NCBI GenBank assembly: GCA_905207425.1
Contig: CAJLLB010000013.1
Location: 1-27,376 of the forward strand
Source of the DNA: an uncultured Collinsella sp.
Lineage (GTDB): Bacteria > Actinomycetota > Coriobacteriia > Coriobacteriales > Coriobacteriaceae
DNA: 27,376 bases
Direction of reading: 5' to 3'
The position numbers and the translations under genes are program-made. The notes under the pieces were generated by a model. It was not told the DNA's origin and searched no databases. It saw only the letters and a program-made list of their open reading frames with translations. Below are positions 1 to 8,184 of the stretch, piece by piece. The number at the start of each line of letters is the position of its first letter. The stretch's first letter is position 1.

Positions 1-1
1 G

Positions 2-991
2 CTGGGCTGCAAGCGCCGCCCGCACGTCTTCTACGACGCCCGCGCCGCGCAGCTGTGCGCGGACTCGGTGCTCGTCTCGTCCAGGCGCGGGATCGACGCC
101 GACGAGCCCGCCGCGGCGGCGAGGCTGGAGGCCATCAGGGACTGCCTGCGCCGGGGGCTGTCGCCCGAGCAGATGGCGGCGCGCAACGGCGGGCCGGGGG
201 ACCTGTCTCCCTCGACCATCTACCGCTGGGTCTCGGCGGGCTACGACGGCATGACGAACATGGAGCTCAGGCGGAAGGTCGGCTACAGGCCGAGGAAGCG
301 CGCCGCCGGGCGGGCGGCCACGCGCCACTCCGCCCGCAGGTCGTATGCCGCGTTCCTCGCCCTCGGGGAGGACGCGTGCGCCGCGGCCTGGGAGATGGAC
401 ACCGTCGAGGGCGCCCGGGAGGATTCGGCCTGCCTGCTCACGCTGCTCCACCGCCCCAGCAGGCTCCAGCTGGCGCTCCTGCTCGGGGAGAAGACCTCCG
501 GGTGCGTCGCGGCCGCCCTGGAGGGCGTCCGGGCGGTCCTCGGCGCAGACGGGACGCGCCGCGTGTTCCGCGCCGTGCTCACCGACAACGGCGCCGAGTT
601 CTCCGACGAGGGCGCGATCGCCGCGCTCCTCGGCGAGGGGCCCGGCGAGACGAGGCTGTTCTACTGCGACCCCAGGCGGAGCGACCAGAAGGGCGCCTGC
701 GAGCGCAACCACGTCGAGATAAGGAAGCTGCTGCCCAAGGGCGCCGGCCTCAGGTTCGACCGGCTCTCCCCGGCCGACCTGGCGCTCGCGATGTCGCACG
801 TGAACTCCGAGCCCCGCGGCGCGCTCGGCTTCGCGACGCCCGCCCGCGCCTTCCGGGCGATGCTCGGGGACGACGCGGCGGCGCTGCTGGACGCCTACGG
901 CGTGGAGGACGTGCCGCTCGGCGAGCTCGACCTGACGCCGGGGCTGATAGGGCGGGCGCGCGCAGAGAGGGGCGATGCCCCGCTGTCCTAG
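2..991 (+). CDS. IS30-family transposase, 5' truncated by window edge
   Basis: The frame is open from the first bases and ends with TAG at 989-991, giving 329 visible residues, so the start codon lies outside the window. A helix-turn-helix segment (GLSPEQMA...LSPSTIYRWV) sits at visible residues 52-77. A DDE catalytic core follows: Asp near 133 (WEMDTVEG), Asp near 195 (LTDNGAEF) and Glu near 234 (KGACERNH), ending with the KLLPKG block typical of IS30. It should catalyse cut-and-paste or circle-mediated movement of its own element. GC content and codon use (nearly all third positions G or C) differ sharply from the rest of the window, which suggests recent arrival from a higher-GC relative. 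The IS30 assignment is firm; completeness of the element is unknown. Confidence 0.88.
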   Translation: MGCKRRPHVFYDARAAQLCADSVLVSSRRGIDADEPAAAARLEAIRDCLRRGLSPEQMAARNGGPGDLSPSTIYRWVSAGYDGMTNMELRRKVGYRPRKRAAGRAATRHSARRSYAAFLALGEDACAAAWEMDTVEGAREDSACLLTLLHRPSRLQLALLLGEKTSGCVAAALEGVRAVLGADGTRRVFRAVLTDNGAEFSDEGAIAALLGEGPGETRLFYCDPRRSDQKGACERNHVEIRKLLPKGAGLRFDRLSPADLALAMSHVNSEPRGALGFATPARAFRAMLGDDAAALLDAYGVEDVPLGELDLTPGLIGRARAERGDAPLS

Positions 992-1123
992 CCTGAAGGG
1001 AAAAAAGGAATAGGCGGACCGACCGTCCGGCTGAGTCTGGGAAGAGGTGCCGGACGGAGGGCGGAGCATGGCCACCGGACCCATCGAAACACATCTCCAC
1101 CGTTCCTTCAACTGGGAAAATGC

Positions 1124-1156
1124 CGCCCCCGGGGCCCGCGAGGGGCCTCGGGGGCG
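1124..1156 (+). terminator. GC-rich hairpin after the transposase
   Basis: Arms at 1124-1136 and 1144-1156 pair over 13 bases with one mismatch around a short loop, and are followed by GTTCGGCT. It lies 130 bases after the transposase stop. It could end transcription or insulate the element, but a clear T-run is missing. Confidence 0.45.
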
Positions 1157-1248
1157 TTCGGCTAGCTGCGGGAACGTCCTATCCGCTCAATGTGTTCGGC
1201 TGAGATCGGAAATCAACCTTAAAGTATGCTAGGTGTCGCACCAAAATG

Positions 1249-1273
1249 TCGGGTATTTACTCATCAGACCCGA
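1249..1273 (-). terminator. Probable terminator of the HAD phosphatase gene
   Basis: TCGGGT at 1249-1254 pairs with ACCCGA at 1268-1273. Read on the minus strand, the stem is followed by ACATTTTGG, a short T-run. It lies just past the TAG stop at 1296-1298. Confidence 0.45.
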
Positions 1274-1295
1274 AAAACGCGCAACTACCGCGCTC

Positions 1296-1955
1296 CTAAG
1301 AAAGCGTGAGCAGCTCCGGCAACTGGTCGATAATCTTGTCCGCGGCATCCTGGCTAAAGCCAAAGCGCTCCTCGCGCTTGGCAATGACTGTCAGACCGGC
1401 TCGCTTGCCGGCAGTGATGCCAGGCACCGAGTCCTCAACGCAGCAGCAGCGATTCGCGGGCAGCCCCAGCAGATCCAGCGCATGCAGGTAGATGTCGGGC
1501 TCGGGCTTGCTCTCCTTAAACTGCTCGCCGCTCACCACATACTCAAAGGCATCCGACAGCCCGCATGCGTTGAGCACTTCCTCGATGCTAACCATGGGAG
1601 ACGAGCTGGCAAGCGCCACACGAACGCCACGGCGCGGCAGCTCTCGAATCGTATCCACGGCGCCTGGGTTAATCAAAGCCTGATAGTCGCGCGGACGTTT
1701 ATGCGCCCACTCGTCCCAACGGGCCAACGCTTCCTCGCCAGTGAAATGCCCCTTACCGGCGCGCTCAAACCAATCGACCAGCATATGCAGGAAGAACTGA
1801 TGGGAGGTACCGACCTGCCCATTCAACTCCTCTTGAGTCAGATTAAGCCCCAGCTCCTTGGCAAACGCGGCAGTCTCGCCCAAGTAGTAATACTCGGTAT
1901 CGACAATGACGCCGTCCATGTCAAAGATAACGGCGTCGAACGGAAATGCGGACAC
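1296..1955 (-). CDS. HAD-superfamily phosphatase, beta-phosphoglucomutase-like
   Basis: This 219-residue protein has the full HAD signature set. The nucleophile loop FDMDGVIVDTE is at residues 11-21 with Asp12 and Asp14, followed by a helical cap. SSS at the motif II position, Lys in ESKPEPDIY, and VEDSVPGI as motif IV complete the site. The layout is that of the beta-phosphoglucomutase/phosphoglycolate phosphatase subgroup, which acts on small sugar phosphates in the cytoplasm; the substrate cannot be read from sequence. I start it at a GTG (1955) because GGGAGGG lies just upstream and the core motif then begins about ten residues in. An ATG 16 codons further upstream lacks such a site. It follows the Cof-type gene by 64 bases on the same strand and may be cotranscribed. 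Confidence 0.85.
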   Translation of the reverse strand: MSAFPFDAVIFDMDGVIVDTEYYYLGETAAFAKELGLNLTQEELNGQVGTSHQFFLHMLVDWFERAGKGHFTGEEALARWDEWAHKRPRDYQALINPGAVDTIRELPRRGVRVALASSSPMVSIEEVLNACGLSDAFEYVVSGEQFKESKPEPDIYLHALDLLGLPANRCCCVEDSVPGITAGKRAGLTVIAKREERFGFSQDAADKIIDQLPELLTLS

Positions 1956-2019
1956 GGCACCCTCCCTAACAAAAGGACGCCCGCGAGCAGGCGCCCGAAT
2001 CATGCATTAATCGGCGATT

Positions 2020-2862
2020 CTAGCCCAGCAGCTTATCCAGCGCCACCGCAATACCATCTTCGTTGTTATTGGTGGTCACCATCTGGGCCACAGCCTTAAC
2101 CTCATCGACGGCGTTTCCCATGGCAACACCGGTGCCGGCCCACTCAATCATAGACTTGTCGTTCTGGCCGTCGCCAAACGATACGACCTCGCTGGCATCG
2201 ATGCCGAGCTTGGGCAGGGCACCCTCGAGCGCGCGGGCCTTGTCGATACCGGGCGCTGTGTACTCAAAGTACCAGTCGGCCGTAAACATGCCCGAAAGCG
2301 TCTGGGTAAAGGGCGCATACATCTCCTCGTAATGCGCCTGCAGGTAGGCCGGATCGCCCGCCGTCAGCAGCTTGTCCACGGGATAAGCATCAGCAACCTC
2401 ATGCAGGCTCTCCACCTCGCGGATCTTAAGATCGCACGCATCGCGCTCATACTTGACGATATTCTTCTGCGAGCCGTCAGGCAGCGTGATCATGCAATGG
2501 TACGAGTCCTCGACGTGCAAATCACGACCGAGCGAAATCATAGGAATCACGTCAAAATTACGCAGGTGATCAATCAGGCGATGCAATTCGTCGGCAGGCA
2601 TAGCCTGATCGAACAGCACCTCGTCGGTCTGAGCGTCGACCACATGCGCGCCGTTAAAGGCAACTAGCAGACCGTCATGGTTTTGAAGATCGAGCTCCTG
2701 CGCCAAGGCGTGCAGCCCCCATGCGGGACGGCCCGAAGCCAAAATGAGCTTAATGCCCGACTCCTGCGCCGCAAGCAGCTTCTCGCGCGTACGCGGGCTA
2801 ATCACTTTCTGGTCGTTGGTGAGCGTACCGTCGATATCCATCGCGATCGCTTTAATTGCCAT
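2020..2862 (-). CDS. Cof-type HAD phosphatase
   Basis: The protein has 280 residues, the usual length for Cof/YidA-type HAD hydrolases. Motif I is MDIDGTLTND at residues 8-17 (Asp9 and Asp11). ASGRP forms motif II, and the C-terminal SFGDGQNDKSMIEWAGTGVAMGNA block gives motifs III/IV and the family signature. A large alpha/beta cap (type C2b) fills residues of roughly 85-190. These enzymes dephosphorylate sugar phosphates, flavin mononucleotide or pyridoxal phosphate; which one cannot be told here. The ATG at 2862 has AAGGAGG six bases upstream. It precedes the second HAD gene on the same strand, so the two may form a small operon transcribed away from the ClpP/VirD4-like unit. Confidence 0.88.
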   Translation of the reverse strand: MAIKAIAMDIDGTLTNDQKVISPRTREKLLAAQESGIKLILASGRPAWGLHALAQELDLQNHDGLLVAFNGAHVVDAQTDEVLFDQAMPADELHRLIDHLRNFDVIPMISLGRDLHVEDSYHCMITLPDGSQKNIVKYERDACDLKIREVESLHEVADAYPVDKLLTAGDPAYLQAHYEEMYAPFTQTLSGMFTADWYFEYTAPGIDKARALEGALPKLGIDASEVVSFGDGQNDKSMIEWAGTGVAMGNAVDEVKAVAQMVTTNNNEDGIAVALDKLLG

Positions 2863-3351
2863 ATGTGCCTCCTTGCATCGTTTTTATCGCGCACTATCTT
2901 ATCCGAGCCGGGGCACGTTCGCACAGCGCGCGCATGACGGTTGCAAAACCACCCCATTTGAAACAAACGCAAAAAAGTACTTGCAAAGACGCGTTCCGAC
3001 ATATAAGTTGATAAAAGACCGCCGTTGCGGTTTTGAGTAGATCGAGCATATGAAGTTTGAGTTTTAGCGTGTAAGAGAAAGAAGATCGGCAAAGTACAGC
3101 CCCAAACGCAATGACAACTTAATGAGGTAACTGCCACATGTGAGGCACCCAGGGCATTGCTGTCTCGATTTTGAGCACGATGCCTTCCGCCTTGCATGGG
3201 CCGTTCCATCCCGCCCCTGCAGCAACTGCCTCACGGGCTCATTGAAAACCGCATAGCACCCCAACGTCAGCACATCACCCACGGCAAGCACATCACTCAC
3301 GACAACCAACACATCAACAAACAGCACGAACATCAACCGATTGGAGAAGCT
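2863..3351. other. Divergent intergenic region between the Cof-type gene and the three-gene unit
   Basis: Nearly 490 bases without a convincing gene. The left part must hold the promoter of the minus-strand HAD genes. A small stem ACCGC/GCGGT at 3018-3031 followed by TTTT looks like a weak terminator on the plus strand. From about 3255 the plus strand becomes C/A-rich and nearly free of G and T, containing two 18-base direct repeats. A frame is open from 3196 into the downstream gene, but its first 52 codons look like untranslated leader. Confidence 0.5.
3269..3304 (+). repeat. Two tandem 18-base repeats in a CA-rich leader
   Basis: Units at 3269-3286 and 3287-3304 match at 16 of 18 positions and share AGCACATCAC. 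A weaker third version built on ACACATCAAC follows at about 3305-3323. They lie about 50 bases before the start codon of the first gene of the three-gene unit. Little secondary structure is expected in RNA of this composition. Confidence 0.6.
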
Positions 3352-4242
3352 ATGGCAAACCACCACGCTGAAGACGGCGATAAGAAAAGCATTCTGGATG
3401 CCCGCATTGAGCGAGCATATGCAAACGAATATGACGCCGCCTTTGCCGCCGCGACCATCAAGAACTACGCGTCGCTACCGCTCGCGACGATCTTGGCCGA
3501 CCACCCTCAACTGCTGAAGCGCTGCACAAAGATCATGGGCGACCCCGACATTCGCAAGCTGACAGACCCCTATGCCCCAAAACGCGACAACGATTCGTAC
3601 GTTCTTACCGTAGGCCGCCTAGCCCATATGCTTACGGCGCTCGACACGAAACTCAAGCTCGAATGGGAACCCGACGAGCGTCATGAACTCGAAAGCAAGC
3701 GGAACACCCTGCGCACCGCACTGTTCCTTCCGTTGGACGGCCTCAAGCGCTGCAACGTCGAGCTCAATACACAGGCGCGGCAAAAGCCCGGGACCACGGG
3801 GCAGAAAACTCCAAGACCCCATGCGGCCATCGTCGACCGCAACCGATATAACCGCATGACCGCGCACTTTTCCGCCGAGGGAGCAGCCATAAGGACGCTG
3901 ATCGACCTGCTGTGCCTCCTGAGCATCAACGAGCTATTTGAGGGCTATCTCGCCCTTGTTCCCGCGACGGCACCCAAGTCGGTAGCAAAGATCATCGAGA
4001 CCTGCAGACGCCAGTTTGAGCGCCATCGCAATGGCAGCGAGATGAACGCCAGCATCGCGCAGTACTACGCGGCTCATTACAAAAATGACGGATGTGCCCC
4101 TGTCGAGCATCAGCTGCGGCTCGCCTACACCACGCCCGCCGCAACGCTCTATCGCTTTGGAGCCCTTGGCGCTTGCGAGCCGCACGAGCAGGCAGCCTGC
4201 CCCACAACCGAGCTCGATCTCAGGCTCGGACGAACCCTGTAG
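3352..4242 (+). CDS. Uncharacterised protein, first gene of the ClpP/VirD4-like unit
   Basis: I do not recognise this 296-residue protein. It is soluble in appearance, with no signal peptide or membrane segment, rich in Ala, Arg and His, and mostly helical in pattern. A charged middle (around residues 100-130, WEPDERHELESKRNTLRTAL) could form a coiled coil. A Pro/Lys linker (KPGTTGQKTPRPH) near residue 150 divides two helical halves. The ATG at 3352 is chosen because GGAGA lies a few bases upstream; the frame extends 52 codons further up but reads through repetitive CA-rich leader. It is followed after 63 bases by the ClpP-like gene and then the VirD4-like gene, all on the plus strand with good ribosome sites, so a shared task is likely. 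Possible roles (adaptor, substrate, scaffold) are speculation. Confidence 0.75.
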   Translation: MANHHAEDGDKKSILDARIERAYANEYDAAFAAATIKNYASLPLATILADHPQLLKRCTKIMGDPDIRKLTDPYAPKRDNDSYVLTVGRLAHMLTALDTKLKLEWEPDERHELESKRNTLRTALFLPLDGLKRCNVELNTQARQKPGTTGQKTPRPHAAIVDRNRYNRMTAHFSAEGAAIRTLIDLLCLLSINELFEGYLALVPATAPKSVAKIIETCRRQFERHRNGSEMNASIAQYYAAHYKNDGCAPVEHQLRLAYTTPAATLYRFGALGACEPHEQAACPTTELDLRLGRTL

Positions 4243-4305
4243 CCCGCCAGCCCCTCCGCGGGCAACAATCCTATTCCACAACACAACCAACAGAAAGGAG
4301 TCCTC

Positions 4306-4923
4306 ATGGACACCAATCATTCCCCCATCATCAGCCCCCTCACCATGCGTGAATCCGCCCGAGGTATCACGCTCACCAGCATTTACGATGAGATGCTCGC
4401 CCGTCGCGAGCTCTCCGTCATGGGAAACATCGAAACCCCGATGGCCCACGACCTATGCCAGCAGATCCGCCTGCTCGATGCCACCGACCCCAGCCGCCCC
4501 ATCACCATATTTGTCGCCAGCGCCGGCGGAAGCGTGCGATCGGGTCTTGCGATCTATGACGCCATGCGCCTCGCATCGTGCCCCATCCGCACCGTCTGCC
4601 TGGAATTCGCCGCGTCCATGGGCGCCGTGATCTTTATGGGCGGCGACGATCGCCGTATGGCGCCCCATGCAGAGCTCATGATTCACGACCCGCTGATCCC
4701 CCAGGGGGCAGGCGGCTCGGCACTTGCGCTGCAGGAAACCAGCCGGCGTCTCATGCAGACCCGCAAGACCCTCACGCAAATCCTCTCGGACCGCAGCGGC
4801 CTCACGCCCAAGCGCATCCAGTCCCTCACTGCAAAAGACACCTACCTTTCGGCCGAGCGCGCCGTCGAGCTCGGCTTTGCCCATGAAATCCTCTCGACCA
4901 CCAAGGAGGTCGCCCATGTCTAA
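4306..4923 (+). CDS. ClpP-like serine peptidase (S14 family)
   Basis: The 205-residue length is near that of canonical ClpP. The catalytic triad is visible: Ser104 in AASMGA, His127 in MIHDP and Asp178 in KDTYLSAERAVELGFAHE, which matches the family's closing motif. The oxyanion-side glycines in SAGGSVRSGLAIYD (around 72-85) are also present, so it should be an active self-compartmentalising peptidase or act on small substrates. It differs from housekeeping ClpP in its N-terminus and is not next to clpX or tig. AAAGGAG precedes the ATG. Its last eight bases overlap the start of the VirD4-like ATPase gene, which implies coupled translation. ClpP normally needs an AAA+ unfoldase; none is encoded here, but a different hexameric-type ATPase is. 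Confidence 0.87.
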   Translation: MDTNHSPIISPLTMRESARGITLTSIYDEMLARRELSVMGNIETPMAHDLCQQIRLLDATDPSRPITIFVASAGGSVRSGLAIYDAMRLASCPIRTVCLEFAASMGAVIFMGGDDRRMAPHAELMIHDPLIPQGAGGSALALQETSRRLMQTRKTLTQILSDRSGLTPKRIQSLTAKDTYLSAERAVELGFAHEILSTTKEVAHV

Positions 4924-6220
4924 CCTCGCCAGCCGCCTCGCCGCATCTGAGTCCGCATCGTCCACCATCCTCGCCAAGGATCGAACGCTTTCCTGCGACA
5001 CCCGCCAAACGGGACTCAACAACAACGCACTTGTGATCGGCCCCTCGGGAGCCGGCAAGACCCGAAACGTCCTCAAGCCCAACCTGCTGCAAATGAACGC
5101 AAGCTACATCGTGCTCGACACCAAAGGCACGCTCTGTCGCGAAGTGGGACCCGTGCTGGCAGCCCACGGTTACCGCGTGCAATGTCTCAACTTCGCCGAC
5201 CTCAACACCGTCCCGGCCCTTGCGCCCGGCATCGAGCGCTGCGGCTACAACCCCCTGAGGCACATTCGCCGCAAGGCGGACGGCAGGCCCAACCAGCAGG
5301 ACATCCTCTCGGTGGCAAAGGCCATCTGCCCCATCGAGGACAACAACCAGCCTTTTTGGGATCATGCGGCGGCAAACCTGCTGTCGTGTCTTATCGCCTA
5401 CGTCACCGAACAGCTACCCGCCGACGAGCAGACGATCAGCTCGGTCATCAAGCTGATCGAGCACCTGCAGGACGGTGCCACGGGTCGATTGTTTGACGAC
5501 CTGATCACGACCGACCCCCAAAGCTATGCCCTCTCGCTATGGCGGCGCTACGCCATTACGCAAAATGCCGAGCGCATGCACGCGAGCATCGTCGGTATCC
5601 TTGCCGAAAAGGTCATGTGTCTGGGATTCGACGGTGCGGCACAGCTCTATCGTGAGTGCCATCAGGTGGACTTCGCTTCCATGGGACACACCCCCTGCGC
5701 CCTGTTTGTAACCGTGAGCGATATTGACCGCAATCTCGATCCGCTGACCGGCCTCTTTATTTCGCAGGCGTTTATGGGCCTCATTCGTGAGGCCGATAGG
5801 CAGCCCGACGGCAGCCTGCCCGTGCCCGTGCGCTTTATGCTCGATGACTTCGCAAATCTGCAGATCCCCCAGATCGACAACGTGCTCTCGATTATCCGAA
5901 GCCGCAACATCTGGGCAACGCTGCTGCTGCAGTCGACCAACCAGCTCGATGCGCTCTATGGCGAGGCACGCGCACGCTCCATCATGGGCAACTGCGACAC
6001 GCATCTGGTGCTGGCGTTCCAGGATCCCGAGAGTGCCCGAGTGTTTTCCGACCGCGCCGACGCGCTGCCCAGCACGCTCATGGCGACGCCGATTGATCGC
6101 TCGTGGCTCTTTGTACGCGGTCGCACTCCCGAACAGGTCGAGCGCTTTAGGCTCGAAGACCATCCGCTCTACGGGGAGCTGCCCGAGGCGCAGCGAGGCC
6201 ATGCGGAGGCCGAGATCTAG
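4916..6220 (+). CDS. VirD4/TraG-like coupling ATPase without membrane anchor
   Basis: The protein has 434 residues and starts at an ATG overlapping the clpP-like stop by 8 bases, with AAGGAGGT just upstream. It has a Walker A box GPSGAGKT (42-49), the VirD4-family block SYIVLDTKGTL (63-73), QPFWDHAAANLL (145-156), a Walker B-like RFMLDDFANL (306-315) and the LLLQSTNQL motif (336-344). GNCDTHLVLAFQD follows near 358-370. These match conjugative coupling proteins that pump DNA or protein in type IV secretion. Two oddities stand out. The two N-terminal membrane helices of full VirD4 proteins are absent, and the Walker B glutamate is aspartate (LDD instead of LDE). No relaxase, VirB4 or mating-channel gene lies near it, so a conventional transfer role is doubtful. 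Confidence 0.85.
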   Translation: MSNLASRLAASESASSTILAKDRTLSCDTRQTGLNNNALVIGPSGAGKTRNVLKPNLLQMNASYIVLDTKGTLCREVGPVLAAHGYRVQCLNFADLNTVPALAPGIERCGYNPLRHIRRKADGRPNQQDILSVAKAICPIEDNNQPFWDHAAANLLSCLIAYVTEQLPADEQTISSVIKLIEHLQDGATGRLFDDLITTDPQSYALSLWRRYAITQNAERMHASIVGILAEKVMCLGFDGAAQLYRECHQVDFASMGHTPCALFVTVSDIDRNLDPLTGLFISQAFMGLIREADRQPDGSLPVPVRFMLDDFANLQIPQIDNVLSIIRSRNIWATLLLQSTNQLDALYGEARARSIMGNCDTHLVLAFQDPESARVFSDRADALPSTLMATPIDRSWLFVRGRTPEQVERFRLEDHPLYGELPEAQRGHAEAEI

Positions 6221-6290
6221 GCGCAGGGTTCTCGCAGCGCGCGGCGCCCCGGCGATGTCCCACAAAGGCCGTGCGCCCCGGGACCACGGC

Positions 6291-6328
6291 AAAGCAAAGG
6301 GGCCCGCATCCGATAGGATACGGGCCCC
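6291..6328 (-). terminator. Terminator between VirD4-like gene and pgi
   Basis: The arms GGGGCCCG and CGGGCCCC (6299-6306 and 6321-6328) with extra inner ATCC/GGAT pairs make a very stable hairpin. Read on the minus strand it is followed by TTTGCTTTG, so it mainly ends pgi; it may also stop convergent plus-strand transcription. Confidence 0.8.
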
Positions 6329-6361
6329 TGACTATAAGGCGCGATGCGTTAACAGCAGCGA

Positions 6362-8056
6362 CTACTTGCGATGCGCGCGGTAGAACTCGATGAGCGCCTG
6401 GGTCGAAGCGTCCTGCTCGGCCTTGGCGGCGTCGTCGTGGAAGGCCGGGGTAATCTGCTTGGCAAGCTGCTTGCCCAGCTCGACGCCCCACTGGTCGTAG
6501 GAGTCGATGCCCCAGACCGTGCCCTCGACAAACGTAATGTGCTCGTACAGGGCGATGAGCTCGCCGAGCGCGAACGGGGTCAACGTGTCGCCGAAGATCG
6601 AGGTCGTCGGACGGTTGCCCTCAAAGCAGCGGGCCGGGACGATCTGCTCGGGCGTGCCCTCGGCACGAACCTCGTCGGCAGTCTTACCAAAGGCGAGAGC
6701 CTTGGTCTGGGCCAGGAAGTTGCCCAGGAACAGCTCATGCACATCCTGACCGCTATCGGTCGCAGGGTTGGCGGTATTGGCGAAGGCGATGAAGTCGGCC
6801 GGAACCACCACAGTGCCCTGGTGCAGCAGCTGGTAGAAGGCATGCTGGCCGTTGGTGCCAGGCTCGCCCCAGAAAATCTCGCCGGTATCGGAGGTCACAG
6901 CGCTGCCGTCCCAGCGGACGTGCTTGCCGTTGGACTCCATGGTGAGCTGCTGAAGGTAGGCCGGGAAGCGGTGCAGATACTGGCAGTACGGAAGCACGGC
7001 GTGGCTCTTGGAGCCGAAGAAGTTGACGTACCAGACGTTGAGCAGGCCCATCAGCGCGACGGCGTTGTTCTCGAGCGGCGTGTTGCAGAAGTACTCGTCG
7101 ATGGCGTGGAAGCCCTCGAGGAACTGCTGGAAGCGCTCGGGGCCGAGCACGACAATCAGCGACAGGCCCACGGCGGAGTCGACGGAGTAGCGGCCGCCGA
7201 CCCAGTTCCAGAAGCCGAAGGCGTTGGCGGGGTCGATACCAAAGGCCTCAACCTTCTCGAGTGCGGTGGAAACGGCGACGAAGTGCTTTGCCACGGCCTC
7301 GGCGTTCTGCTCATCGGAGCCATCGATGGCACCCTGAGCCTTGAGCTGCTCGAGCATCCAGGTCTTGACCTCGCGGGCGTTGGTGAGGGTCTCGAGCGTG
7401 GTGAAAGTCTTGGAGACGATGATCACGAGCGTGGTCTCAGGATCGAGGCCTTTGAGCTTCTCGGCCTGATCGTTGGGGTCGATGTTGGAGATGTAGCGGC
7501 AGTCGATACCGGCGTCGGCGTAGGGACGCAGGGCCTCGTAGGCCATGACCGGGCCCAGATCGGAGCCACCGATGCCGATGGACACCAGGTGCTCGATCTT
7601 CTTGCCGGTAACGCCCTTCCACTCACCGGAGCGCACGCGCTCGGCGAAGGCATACATGCGGTCGAGGACCTCGTGCACGTCGGCGACGACATCCTGGCCG
7701 TCAACGATGAGCTGGCCCTTCTCGCTTGCCGGACGGCGAAGCGCGGTGTGCAGAACAGCGCGGTCCTCGGTGGTGTTGATGTGCTCGCCGGAGAACATGG
7801 CGTCGCGGCGCTCCTCGAGCTTCACCTCGCGAGCAAGATCGCACAGCAGCTTGACGGTCTCATCGGTCACCAGGTTCTTGGACAGGTCAAAGTGCAGGTC
7901 ACCAGCGTCAAAGCTCAGCTTGTTCACACGCTCGGGATCGGCAGCGAACCAGGCCTTGAGGTCGATGCCCTCGGCCTCGAGCTTCTCCTGATGGGCCTCG
8001 AGCGCCTTCCAAGCGGCGGTCGACGTAGCGTCGATAGGTGCGGCAACAGTTGCCAT
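6362..8056 (-). CDS. pgi: Glucose-6-phosphate isomerase
   Basis: This 564-residue enzyme interconverts glucose 6-phosphate and fructose 6-phosphate in glycolysis and gluconeogenesis. Both family signatures are present: [17 protein letters not shown] in the middle and [16 protein letters not shown] near the C-terminus with the catalytic lysine. The active-site block [18 protein letters not shown] supplies the conserved Glu and His, and [11 protein letters not shown] forms the phosphate-binding loop. Length fits the longer (E. coli/eukaryote-like) class. I start at the ATG at 8056 because GAGGAGG lies six bases upstream; an ATG nine codons earlier sits in a leader hairpin. It stands alone, with its own terminator. 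Confidence 0.96.
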   Translation of the reverse strand: MATVAAPIDATSTAAWKALEAHQEKLEAEGIDLKAWFAADPERVNKLSFDAGDLHFDLSKNLVTDETVKLLCDLAREVKLEERRDAMFSGEHINTTEDRAVLHTALRRPASEKGQLIVDGQDVVADVHEVLDRMYAFAERVRSGEWKGVTGKKIEHLVSIGIGGSDLGPVMAYEALRPYADAGIDCRYISNIDPNDQAEKLKGLDPETTLVIIVSKTFTTLETLTNAREVKTWMLEQLKAQGAIDGSDEQNAEAVAKHFVAVSTALEKVEAFGIDPANAFGFWNWVGGRYSVDSAVGLSLIVVLGPERFQQFLEGFHAIDEYFCNTPLENNAVALMGLLNVWYVNFFGSKSHAVLPYCQYLHRFPAYLQQLTMESNGKHVRWDGSAVTSDTGEIFWGEPGTNGQHAFYQLLHQGTVVVPADFIAFANTANPATDSGQDVHELFLGNFLAQTKALAFGKTADEVRAEGTPEQIVPARCFEGNRPTTSIFGDTLTPFALGELIALYEHITFVEGTVWGIDSYDQWGVELGKQLAKQITPAFHDDAAKAEQDASTQALIEFYRAHRK

Positions 8057-8075
8057 AAAGTCCTCCTCAGCATAC

Positions 8076-8097
8076 GGGCGCATACCTCCATGCGCCC
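8076..8097 (-). other. Hairpin in the pgi leader
   Basis: GGGCGCAT and ATGCGCCC pair perfectly over eight bases around a six-base loop that reads GGAGGT in the mRNA sense. It lies about 20 bases before the pgi start codon and just before the real ribosome binding site. It may stabilise the message or influence translation; no function is established. Confidence 0.5.
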
Positions 8098-8184
8098 GGA
8101 TAATCAGATGCCCCTATTCTAGCGCAGGTCAAGACTACAATCAGCGAGCGTTGCCAATCCGCCCCCAAACGGCGACCCGCCAAA

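Larger units (their letters stand above)
1..1240. mobile_element. IS30-family insertion sequence, left part missing
   Basis: The transposase gene at 2-991 and the GC-rich tail after it form the right part of an IS30-type element. The left end lies outside the window, so no terminal inverted repeat pair can be confirmed. Base composition changes from extremely GC-rich to the window's normal level between about 1200 and 1240. I place the right boundary there only approximately; a short palindrome GGTGTCGCACC at 1232-1242 could mark the terminus, but this is a guess. Confidence 0.6.
992..1295. other. Intergenic stretch between the IS transposase and HAD gene
   Basis: About 300 bases hold no convincing gene. 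The first 220 are GC-rich IS tail with the hairpin at 1124-1156. The last 80 have normal composition and carry a small hairpin near the end of the minus-strand HAD gene. A short open frame at 1047-1232 has no family resemblance and I do not call it. Confidence 0.5.

Noticed and set aside
55..996. Long second frame over the transposase
   Set aside because: It overlaps the DDE transposase frame, is extremely Arg/Gly/Pro-rich and has no motifs; it is an artefact of very high GC.
3064..3366. Minus-strand frame in the divergent spacer
   Set aside because: No ribosome site, and it overlaps the start of the plus-strand operon; its hydrophobic N-terminus comes from complementary CA-rich leader.
4306..6220. 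Conventional integrative conjugative element
   Set aside because: Only a coupling-type ATPase is present; no relaxase, VirB4, integrase or attachment repeats are visible within the window.
6371..8122. 583-residue plus-strand frame opposite pgi
   Set aside because: It is the antisense of a clear pgi gene; its Val/Gly/Leu-rich sequence has no domain pattern.
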